DNA of 64,000 nucleotides. It comes from Cygnus atratus (taxonomy: Eukaryota; Chordata; Aves; Anseriformes; Anatidae). The DNA lies in NCBI RefSeq assembly GCF_013377495.2, contig NC_066364.1, forward strand, positions 118,182,549 to 118,246,548, read 5' to 3'. The translations under genes were made by a program, and so were the position numbers. The notes below the pieces were generated by a model. That model ran no database searches. It had not been told where the DNA came from and saw only the letters and a program-made list of their open reading frames with translations. This document shows, one piece after another, positions 57,701 through 64,000 of the stretch (positions are counted from its first letter, which is position 1; every line of letters begins with the position of its first letter).

Positions 57701-60700
57701 TGGGCCCCTCGCTACAAGAAGGACATGGACGTGCTCGAGCGAGTCCAGAGAAGGGCGACCAAGCTGGTGAGGGGTCTGGAGAACAAGTCTTACGAGGAGC
57801 GGCTGAGGGAGCTGGGCTTGTTCAGCCTGGAGAAGAGGAGGCTCAGGGGCGACCTTATCGCTCTCTACAGTTACCTTAAAGGAAGCTGTAGTGAGGTGGG
57901 GGTTGGTCTGTTCTCCCACGTGCCTGGTGACAGGACGAGGGGGAATGGGCGAAAGTTGCGCCAGGGGAGTTTTAGGTTGGATGTTAGGAAGAACTTCTTT
58001 ACCGAAAGGGTTATTAAGCATTGGAACGGGCTGCCCAGGGAGGTGGTGGAGTCGCCATCCCTGGAGGTCTTTAAAAGACGTTTAGATGTAGAGCTTAGTG
58101 ATATGGTTTAGTGGAGTACTTAGTGTTAGGTCGGAGGTTGGACTCGATGATCTTGAGGTCTCTTCCAACCTAGAAATCTGTGTCTGTGTCTGTCTGTGTC
58201 AGTGACCTGAAATTTTTGCACATCACACAGGGTGCAGTTGATTCAGCATAGACCTTGCTCTGAGCCAGAGATTAGAGTATAGACCTTCTGAGGTGTCCTC
58301 TCCAACTTGAACAATTATGTGGCTTTGTAATTAGTGATCTGTTGTCCTTAGGAATCCTGGTTTTGTTTTTTAAAAGGTTGACTATCGTCAGAAAGCTGCA
58401 GCAGCAGGAAGAATTCCTACGAACTATTTAAGAAGAGAACTTGGTACTACTGACAAAGAAATTCTTACAAGCAGAGTAATAGGTAGGCTGAATCATTTTA
58501 TTTATGATATTTTAAAAATATTACATAATATCCTCATGAGCCTCTGAGAAGAGGTAGTAACTTGCAACTGTTGCTTGCAAGGTTGATTGTTTCTGCAGTA
58601 ATGTCAGGGAAAACCTACCTTGCGCTTCCTTTTTGAAGTTTATTGGGGCTAATTGTAAAAACTTAAGTCATCTGGGGCTGTGTACATATTCCTTTATATA
58701 TGTGTCTGGATCTCAAGAACTTTCATGTCACCTTAGTGTATCTAAGATCTCACCTTCATGAGATGTCACCTCTGCAGTTCCATATCTATCTGGAGAGGTG
58801 GAAGAAAGAACCAAGTTAAACTCAAAAATACATGACAGATGGACTGAATGATATACATTCATTCCCTGTCTCTTGATTCCTCTTGAAGTCCTCTCTATCA
58901 TGGCTTAAGACTTTCACGATTAAGATTAACAGCTTTTGAGGTTCAATGAGTACATGAAGCTGATGTCAAATAAGTCAGCATTTTAAGACTGCATGAAACG
59001 AGTTGAGAGAGAACATCCTTTAAGGCCTGGGTTGTCAGTTCTACACACTTCAGACAAATAAAGTTAGGAGTAAATCTAGACATCTTGGAAGTAGCGTACA
59101 GTCCTCAAAGAAAATCAGTAAAAGCATTCCTGTCTTTTATGTCTCTTCATTGGAGGCATTTCTGGTAAAATACTATTTAATAGACCATTTGTATCTTAAA
59201 CCATAGAAGACTTTTTAATGTTTGTTACTCTGTGTTACGAGATGATTGATATACTCGCCCATATATACCTCTTATTTTTCTCTGAGCGCTGGTGAAATTT
59301 TAGAGTTGATTACATCTCATACTAAAATTTCTTGTGGTTTCTCTACCCTTTCTCTTCTCCTTTGTTTGGGTTGTTCATTTAAACTATCTTGTCAGTTTCT
59401 TGTGGGGGTTATTAGAAGCTAAACTGGATAATGACTACTGAAAGTTGAGTGCTTACACTCTGAATGTTTCTTTTGCAGATAGGTCAATCAGACCACTCTT
59501 TCCAGTAGGCTACTTTTATGATACACAGGTATGTCGTGCTGACTGTCCTTAACTGTAGCTACCTTTAGAATGGAAGACTTGGCATGTCCAGTGAAAATTA
59601 CAAGTGATAGAAAAGCAATTTTTATTAGCATCCAGGATGGCTTTACAGTTTGAAAAAGTCTAATTCTGTAATTCTACTATTTAGTTTCTCATTTGCATGT
59701 CTTAAAATGTTTTTATTATATGCTAGTTCTCAAATTGTGTTGCAGAGATACAGAGAGAAAATCCAAAAGTGCTCTGTTACAACAGGGGAGAGAAAAAGTT
59801 AATAAGTGTTACATGTTATATTTTTCACATGTTTTTTCATAAGCCTCCTGGCTAAAGCACCTGAACTACCTTTCCTTTTTAGTTTAAGTGTGTATAAAGA
59901 TGTGGAATGTTTTGTTTTATTGTCCTTAGCTTTCTATTGACAGTTAATAAAAATCTATAGGTCAAAAATATTCACTGTCTTTTATCTTATGCCAGATCCT
60001 TTGTAATCTTTTAGCAGTAGATGGTGTCAATGATCCTGACATTCTGGCAATTAATGGAGGTAAGAAAACTCAAAGTTATTGCTTGCGTGATTTTAATATA
60101 ATTCATTTTTGCTAATAGATTTATATCTCTTTATTCTAGCTTCTGCAGCTCTTGCCTTATCTGATATTCCATGGAATGGTCCTATAGGTAAGTACATATT
60201 TTGAAATCCTGAGTATCTTGAATATAATGGGCAAATTAGACAACAGTTTGCTGCTTCTAACAAGAATTGGAGTCTAAAGGCCGCTATCTTTTGCTTAATG
60301 TGCTGAAATTCACTTTATGATGCATAGAATTGTTGTGCTTCAGAGCAGCATTTTTTCTGGACTAAAAACGCTTATATAAGGATTTATAATCCAGAAATAT
60401 TGTAATACAGTGGTCAGCAGCTTCCTTGAATTTTGTCTTTAAAGAAACTTAAAGCATTGTGGAGAAAGTAGGTGTATAAGAATACTTTTTCTCCAGGAAC
60501 TCAAGAAGAGCTTTGCCATTGCAAATGTGTTATGGGAACTGTGTCACTGCAAATGTTTTATAAAGAACATAAGCGCTGCGCAGTGATACTGCCAAAGAGA
60601 AATTGAAGAATAGATAATCTTGCCTTATAGATTTGTTTTTAATGTACAGCTGACATGCTAATATTTTAAAACAAATCCTTAGCTTAATTATTGCTTTTAG

Positions 60701-63700
60701 ATGTAGAATTGTCAGAGTCAAGTGATGCCTTAGAAGAACTTTTCTTATTATAATAATAATTTTCTGGAGTTTGTTTCTAGGTGCAGTAAGGGTCGGACTA
60801 ATCGATGGAGAAACTGTTATCAATCCAACCCGAAAACAAATGTCTTCTAGCATTTTAAATTTAGTTGTTGCTGGAGCCCCACAAAATCAAGTTGGTAAGT
60901 GGGTTAACTGTCAATATCTGTTGGGTACTCGGTTTGAAAATCGTAGGCGACTCTTTACAGATATTTTTCAAATCTTTGAAACTTCTGTTTCTAGGCAATA
61001 GTAGGAACGAATAATATTGCTAGATAACTTTGGGGTAGAGTAAATTCCATTATTATGCAGTTTAAAGGTAACCTATATTGTCTTGGTTGAGTTGTAGATT
61101 GCTATTGAAAAATAAAATAGTAATTAATCCAGTTTTTGACTTTCCATTGGTAGTTATGTTGGAAGCAACTGCTGAGAATATATTGCAACAAGATTTCTGT
61201 CATGCCATTAAAGTAGGGGTGAAGCATACACAGCACATAATTCAAGGAATTCAACAGCTAGTGAAAGAACAAGGTGTTGTCAAGAGAACTGTTCAGAAGT
61301 TATTTGTTGCTCCTGAGGAGATTGTGGAATGTGCAAAGAAGTAAGTTCAGAACAAACAATTTTGACCTAATTTCTGTTAAGTGACTCAGAAATACTTACT
61401 AATGATTATTTAATCATTTGTGATTAAAATGTTTGGGATCTTGTTCAAGAAAATGTTTTCAATGTTTAGAATTTCTTGCTACATTTTCCGTAGAAACTTA
61501 GGGATGCTGCCTTTAGCTCTTCTTTTATGCTTAGTGAGAAGGATATGGCAAAATAAGTGGTGTAAAAACAGTAAAAGCATTGCAAGCTCATGTGCCATTC
61601 TTGTGGAATGGTGACATGAGGAGCCAGGGTTATGTTGGCTTTCATGGACTTTGTCATGGAGGTGATGGGGAGTAGGAGAGCAGGCAGGATGGACAGCTGA
61701 GACTAGTAGCGTTTGTAAATGGCAGTCTGGTGCTTTCATGCAAAAACCAAACATTTAGTCTTCAAAAGATACTATTTGTGTAATTGCATTTCCAAAATTT
61801 CTTTCTTTTCTTCCAAAAGACTTGCTTTTAACAAGATCTATGCAGTGTTCACGGATTCTAGCCATGATAAAGTAAGTAATCAATTCAAATGTGATTTGAT
61901 TTAATATAATGAAATTGTAGTAAGACTTAATTTCTTCATGCTAACATCTTCTCATCTGAATGTATGTGTAATAGTAATGAATTGTCTTGTAAATTCTTAT
62001 CTGCCAGAACTAATTTCTTGTGATACATAATTGATCTGTTTGAAATTGTGTGGAGGTCCTATTTTTCTTTGGGTCTTACAGAACTTTACAACAAACCCAA
62101 CAACCCAAACTTCTTCTGTTATTCCACTCTGTAGAGTTAACTGGTTGCAAATCCTGTGTTCTAGATTTCTAGAGATGAAGCAATTAACAAAATAAGGCTT
62201 GAAACAGAAGAGCAGCTGAAAGGTATTTTATGCTTTCTTAGTATTTAGAAAATGCTTATATCAAACTAGCGGTACTTAAAATTAGAGTGTGCTGTTTGTT
62301 GGCCATGCTATTTTAGAAGTTCTCTGAGATTCATTTCCTAATTTCAGTTAAGGTTTCTTTTTTTTTATACCCAGAAAAATTTCCAGAGGCTGAGCCTTAT
62401 GAAATCATGGAATCTTTCAATGTGGTCTCTAAGGATATTTTTAGAAATCTTATTCTGAACGAATATAGAAGGTATGTGAAATCCTTGCTGTATAATTATT
62501 TCTGTCAATTTTTTCTCTGAGACTATAGTTTCACTGATTTCATAATTTCTGCTCCTAACTTTAGATGTGATGGAAGAGATTTGACTTCCCTCAGAGATAT
62601 TAAATGCGAAGTGAATATGTTTAAAATGCTTCATGGATCAGCCTTATTTCAGAGAGGTCAAACACAGGTAGTATTGTTAAATGATTTAAGTTCTAAATAT
62701 AATGTATCAGAAGCCAAAAGGCTTGTACTTTTCGTTTAAACGTGAAATTTCCTTATTCTATCCTGCTAAGAATAATGTGTGCTGGAAGTCTGTGTGATAA
62801 GCAGGCTAGCTATTTCACACAGTATTGTCTGCACAGTTAAGATCCCTGTTTTTTAAATGAGCTTATTCCGTTTTAGTGAACAAACTGCTACAGGCTCCTG
62901 ACAGGGCAGGAGGCATTAAATCAATATTTTTAAATGTGATCACTTATAAGATTGTATAATCTTTATAAATCATGAGTGTTTGAGAGAAGGAAGTTTTCAG
63001 AAGTGGTAGATGGTGGTACCATATTTGTTGCTGAAATCACTTTTTCATTCTTCATTATCAGTATGAAAAGTTGTAAAACATAGACGTGTCTAAGAGCTGT
63101 TTATTTATCCCTTATTCTAGGTTCTCTGTACAGTTACATTTGACTCCATAGAATCAAGTGTAAAATCAGATCTTATTTCAACAGCTGTGAGGTATGTGTG
63201 TCTTTATGGTTTTCTGTCAGTGGTACTAACAGAGGGTGAGCACTTAAACACATTTTATAAAAGTTGCTGTTAATAAGAAGACATTAATTCCATTGACATG
63301 TGTGAAGTTGGAGTGTACTGCAGTGTGTGCAGTAAGATGCTGATATTCTTGAGGTTTGTCTGCTGTCTGATGCATCAAAATCTGCATAAAGCATTGATAA
63401 GGGCCGGTTCTATTCCAGACAGCTAGGAAAGCTGTTTAAATGTCTACAGAGATACAACCCTCATATGTTAACTCTCATATGAGTTAACCCTTGTATGTTA
63501 ACTGTAGACCATGTTTTTTAATTCATTTACTTAAAAAAAGGGGGGGGGGCTGTTAATGAATCAACAGATCTGCAGGATTTACTTGGTCAATTTCTAGGTA
63601 GAGTTGAATATAATCTTACTACATATAATATTTAGGACACATTTGGTTGTTCTTTTTGACATGGTCTTGTTTTTTTAACAGTGGAGTTAAAGATAAAAAC

Positions 63701-63718
63701 TTCATGCTGCATTATGAG
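54523..63718 (+). CDS. PNPT1: PNPT1 (mitochondrial polynucleotide phosphorylase), N-terminal 441 residues, 15 exons
   Basis: Phosphorolytic 3'-to-5' exoribonuclease of mitochondria, known in mammals as a homotrimer working with the SUV3 helicase in matrix RNA decay and implicated in RNA import. Exons: 54523-54722, 55138-55198, 55515-55589, 58377-58482, 59479-59528, 59996-60059, 60140-60187, 60781-60894, 61154-61340, 61820-61871, 62165-62222, 62375-62471, 62565-62667, 63121-63191, 63682-63718. They join to 1,323 bases with no stop. Residues 1 to about 58 are an Arg/Ala-rich presequence, about 60-195 the first RNase PH domain (DRSIRPLFP at 148-156), then the alpha-helical linker, and from CDGRDLTSLR the second RNase PH domain with FQRGQTQ. 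The rest, including the KH and S1 domains, lies beyond the right edge. No disabling change seen. Confidence 0.97.
54723..55137 (+). other. PNPT1: PNPT1 intron 1 (415 bp)
   Basis: Donor GTGAGC, acceptor TTTCTTTCCCACAG. The first part is the tail of the CpG island; at 54,840-54,905 it holds imperfect tandem GACTGACAGACA / ACACCC-type repeats of about 30 bp. Confidence 0.85.
55138..55198 (+). CDS. PNPT1: PNPT1 exon 2
   Basis: 61 bp, phase 2 in and phase 0 out. It reads KMELSSGKLARFADGSAVVQ, the first beta strands of RNase PH domain 1. The donor is GTAAAA, immediately followed by a run of A (about 17 after the GT), an unusual context for a constitutive donor. Confidence 0.95.
55199..55514 (+). 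other. PNPT1: PNPT1 intron 2 (316 bp)
   Basis: Starts with GT plus a poly-A run of about 17 and ends with a T-rich tract and TTGATCCAG. No other feature seen. Confidence 0.85.
55515..55589 (+). CDS. PNPT1: PNPT1 exon 3
   Basis: 75 bp, phase 0 at both ends: LGDTAVMVTAVSKTKPSASQ, then FMPLV. The G-D-T-x-V core of the RNase PH fold is intact. Leu stands where human has Ser (from memory). Donor GTAAGT. Confidence 0.95.
55979..56075. repeat. AATATT-rich imperfect tandem repeat
   Basis: Roughly nine copies of a CAATATTTG-like unit in about 95 bp, several arranged as palindromes such as CCAATATTGG. It abuts the 5' end of the CR1 sequence. Confidence 0.8.
56076..57402 (+). pseudogene. CR1 ORF2 remnant, reverse transcriptase part (frame 1)
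   Basis: An open frame runs from inside the AT-rich flank to TGA at 57,400. CR1-derived residues begin near 56,076 and end LQEDLDRLG. All RT palm motifs A-C with catalytic residues are present. The frame is lost at about 57,390, where the normal continuation goes on in the next frame. Translation would give an RT without endonuclease and without the conserved C-terminal domain. Confidence 0.88.
57395..58111 (+). pseudogene. CR1 ORF2 remnant, C-terminal part (frame 2)
   Basis: Continuation of the CR1 protein after the frame change: AEVNCMKFNKAKCRVLHLG, the AEKDLGVLVDSRL and CAQVAKKANSILACI segments, RPHLEYCVQFWAP, ERVQRRATKLVRGL, then GNGRKLRQGSFRLDVRKNFF, and a stop after ELSDMV. These blocks are the standard CR1 C-terminal domain. 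A GGCTG direct repeat sits at the break (57,395-57,401), which suggests a small deletion between short repeats. Confidence 0.88.
58172..58201 (+). repeat. CR1 3' microsatellite tail (TCTGTG-type)
   Basis: Tandem TCTGTG/TCTG units ending the CR1 element. Galliform CR1s usually end in ATTCTATG-type repeats, so the tail may help assign the subfamily. Confidence 0.75.
58377..58482 (+). CDS. PNPT1: PNPT1 exon 4
   Basis: 106 bp, phase 0 in and phase 1 out: VDYRQKAAAAGRIPTNYLRR, then ELGTTDKEILTSRVI. Highly conserved D-Y-R-x-K-x-x-A-x-G-x-I-P segment. Acceptor TTTTTAAAAG, donor GTAGGC. Confidence 0.95.
58483..59478 (+). other. PNPT1: PNPT1 intron 4 (1.0 kb)
   Basis: AT-rich, no repeat or ORF of note; acceptor TTCTTTTGCAG. 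Confidence 0.85.
59479..59528 (+). CDS. PNPT1: PNPT1 exon 5
   Basis: 50 bp, phase 1 in and phase 0 out: completes Asp148, then RSIRPLFPVGYFYDTQ. Holds the D-R-S-I-R-P-L-F-P signature of the PNPase family. Donor GTATGT. Confidence 0.95.
59529..59995 (+). other. PNPT1: PNPT1 intron 5 (467 bp)
   Basis: AT-rich; nothing recognised beyond the splice signals. Confidence 0.85.
59996..60059 (+). CDS. PNPT1: PNPT1 exon 6
   Basis: 64 bp, phase 0 in and phase 1 out: ILCNLLAVDGVNDPDILAIN, then G. RNase PH domain 1 core. Donor GTAAGA. Confidence 0.95.
60140..60187 (+). CDS. PNPT1: PNPT1 exon 7
   Basis: 48 bp, phase 1 at both ends: SAALALSDIPWNGPI. Short exon with conserved A-L-x-x-S-D-I-P-W-x-G-P. Separated from exon 6 by an 80 bp intron. 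Confidence 0.94.
   Translation, partial: LLQLLPYLIFHGMVL
60188..60780 (+). other. PNPT1: PNPT1 intron 7 (593 bp)
   Basis: AT-rich; acceptor GTTTGTTTCTAG. The minus-strand ORF crossing it has no recognisable product. Confidence 0.85.
60781..60894 (+). CDS. PNPT1: PNPT1 exon 8
   Basis: 114 bp, phase 1 at both ends: GAVRVGLIDGETVINPTRKQ, then MSSSILNLVVAGAPQNQV. End of RNase PH domain 1. Donor GTAAGT. Confidence 0.95.
61154..61340 (+). CDS. PNPT1: PNPT1 exon 9
   Basis: 187 bp, phase 1 in and phase 2 out: MLEATAENILQQDFCHAIKV, then GVKHTQHIIQGIQQLVKEQG and on to EIVECAK. Last part of RNase PH 1 and start of the alpha-helical linker domain. Donor GTAAGT. Confidence 0.95.
61341..61819 (+). other. 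PNPT1: PNPT1 intron 9 (479 bp)
   Basis: AT-rich, no repeat recognised; acceptor TTTCTTCCAAAAG. Confidence 0.85.
61820..61871 (+). CDS. PNPT1: PNPT1 exon 10
   Basis: 52 bp, phase 2 in and phase 0 out: LAFNKIYAVFTDSSHDK. Part of the alpha-helical linker. Donor GTAAGT. Confidence 0.94.
62165..62222 (+). CDS. PNPT1: PNPT1 exon 11
   Basis: 58 bp, phase 0 in and phase 1 out: ISRDEAINKIRLETEEQLK. Helical linker. Ile replaces the first residue of V-S-R-D-E-A (human, from memory). Acceptor TGTTCTAG, donor GTATTT, a weaker donor than its neighbours. Confidence 0.94.
62375..62471 (+). CDS. PNPT1: PNPT1 exon 12
   Basis: 97 bp, phase 1 in and phase 2 out: EKFPEAEPYEIMESFNVVSK, then DIFRNLILNEYR. End of the linker before RNase PH domain 2. 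Donor GTATGT. Confidence 0.95.
62565..62667 (+). CDS. PNPT1: PNPT1 exon 13: start of RNase PH domain 2
   Basis: 103 bp, phase 2 in and phase 0 out: CDGRDLTSLRDIKCEVNMFK, then MLHGSALFQRGQTQ. C-D-G-R-x-x-x-x-x-R and the F-x-R-G-x-T-Q phosphate-site motif identify the catalytic second RNase PH domain. Donor GTAGTA. Confidence 0.95.
62668..63120 (+). other. PNPT1: PNPT1 intron 13 (453 bp)
   Basis: AT-rich; no feature beyond the splice signals. Confidence 0.85.
63121..63191 (+). CDS. PNPT1: PNPT1 exon 14
   Basis: 71 bp, phase 0 in and phase 2 out: VLCTVTFDSIESSVKSDLIS, then TAV. RNase PH domain 2. Donor GTATGT. Confidence 0.94.
63192..63681 (+). other. PNPT1: PNPT1 intron 14 (490 bp)
   Basis: Contains an A7/G10 tract at 63,533-63,549 and, at about 63,462-63,502, a tandem duplication of a CTCATATG-AGTTAACC-like unit. 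Otherwise featureless. Confidence 0.85.
63533..63549 (+). repeat. A7-G10 homopurine tract
   Basis: Seven A followed by ten G, inside PNPT1 intron 14. Confidence 0.9.
63682..63718 (+). CDS. PNPT1: PNPT1 exon 15
   Basis: 37 bp, phase 2 in and phase 0 out: completes Ser, then GVKDKNFMLHYE. The last coding exon in the window; the gene continues past the right edge. Acceptor TTTTTAACAG, donor GTGAGT. Confidence 0.94.
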
Positions 63719-64000
63719 GTGAGTTTCATTGTCACAGCTTTCTGCATGGTTTATATAAGGGCTTCAGGTCTTGCTCTCAGAGTTGAAATTGTTTAATTCC
63801 AAGAATATGAATTATCTCTAGATTTGCTAGGTTCTGCTAGTTACAATTTATATATGAATTTGTCCTGTAGTTTATCAACAGAAATGCTGGTTTCCTAAAA
63901 AGCACTACGTAATTTATAAGCTGCTATTTTATGCAGCCTTTCTAATAGTTTAACATCAGGTTAGTTTCTTAAAGACAGGTTACTACTGCAGGCAGGATTA
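63719..64000 (+). other. PNPT1: PNPT1 intron 15, 5' part
   Basis: Intronic DNA to the window edge; nothing recognised. Confidence 0.85.

Larger units (their letters stand above)
56070..58201 (+). mobile_element. CR1 non-LTR retrotransposon, 5'-truncated, nearly intact RT
   Basis: Avian CR1 LINE in sense orientation in PNPT1 intron 3. The homologous part starts in the linker between the endonuclease and reverse transcriptase domains (GRVPWEAVLKGRG), so the endonuclease is missing. RT blocks in order: PVSLTSVPGKLMEQII, HGFMKGRSCLTNLI, VVYLDLSKAFDTVPH (motif A), SGVPQGSVLGPVLFNIFIDD (motif B), and FADDTKL at 57,316 (motif C catalytic Asp pair). The C-terminal domain follows in another frame. 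The 3' end has the family signature GGACTCGATGATCTTGAGG and CTTCCAACC, then a TCTGTG-type tail. CpG sites are plentiful and only one frameshift breaks the ORF, so the copy looks young. No clear target duplication seen. Confidence 0.93.
55590..58376 (+). other. PNPT1: PNPT1 intron 3 (2.8 kb, mostly CR1)
   Basis: About 2.1 kb of this intron is the CR1 insertion at 56,070-58,201. Without it the intron would be about 0.65 kb, similar to its neighbours. The remainder has an AATATT-rich stretch beside the element's 5' end. Confidence 0.9.

Noticed and set aside
57308..58021. 237-codon minus-strand ORF
   Set aside because: It is the antisense of the CR1 C-terminal domain; the + strand reading has clear CR1 motifs.
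1..64000. CRISPR array, operon, tRNA, rRNA or phage features
   Set aside because: No regularly spaced direct repeats, ribosome binding sites or cloverleaf-forming blocks were seen; the window is intron-containing vertebrate DNA.

Overview
This is a stretch of vertebrate nuclear DNA, almost certainly from a bird. It carries the 3' half of EFEMP1 (fibulin-3) and the 5' half of PNPT1 (mitochondrial polynucleotide phosphorylase), head to tail on the + strand, as in the conserved EFEMP1-PNPT1 neighbourhood of amniotes. The avian call rests on a nearly intact CR1 non-LTR retrotransposon in a PNPT1 intron, a second CR1 3'-end fragment in an EFEMP1 intron, and short introns. The species cannot be fixed from the sequence.

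Layout. Positions 1-23,677 are intronic DNA of EFEMP1; the exons for the signal peptide and the first, degenerate EGF module lie upstream of the window. Seven EFEMP1 exons follow (23,678-35,585): four complete calcium-binding EGF modules in phase-1 exons, a fifth module ending in phase 2, and two exons for the C-terminal fibulin module, then a roughly 1.0 kb 3' UTR with two AATAAA signals. From about 36.6 to 54.2 kb lies a gap between the two known genes. PNPT1 begins in a CpG island (about 54.2-54.9 kb), and its first 15 coding exons run to the right edge (54,523-63,718). They cover the mitochondrial presequence, the first RNase PH domain, the alpha-helical linker and the start of the second RNase PH domain. 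All 22 exons of the two genes have AG/GT borders and their phases join without a break.

PNPT1 intron 3 holds a 5'-truncated CR1 in the sense direction (about 56.07-58.20 kb). Its reverse transcriptase is nearly intact and broken by one frameshift, so the insertion looks fairly young. Older LINE debris is recognisable near 4.8 kb and 16.4 kb, and possibly near 41.2 kb.

The most interesting signal is in the gap. On the + strand, about 37 to 50.8 kb shows more A than T and more C than G (sampled by eye). This is the mirror image of what + strand transcription usually leaves. In that interval the minus strand has several strong acceptor/donor pairs. Three neighbouring candidate exons (45,902-45,673, 45,128-45,066 and 43,330-43,259) share splice phase 1 and form one open frame starting at an ATG with a signal-peptide-like N-terminus and an in-frame stop just upstream. 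Further candidate exons can extend the frame to a stop at about 36.75 kb. I read this as a possible undescribed minus-strand transcript, either a lncRNA or an orphan secreted-protein gene, convergent with EFEMP1 and divergent from PNPT1. It is an inference that needs RNA evidence. No CRISPR array, tRNA, rRNA or prokaryotic feature was seen.
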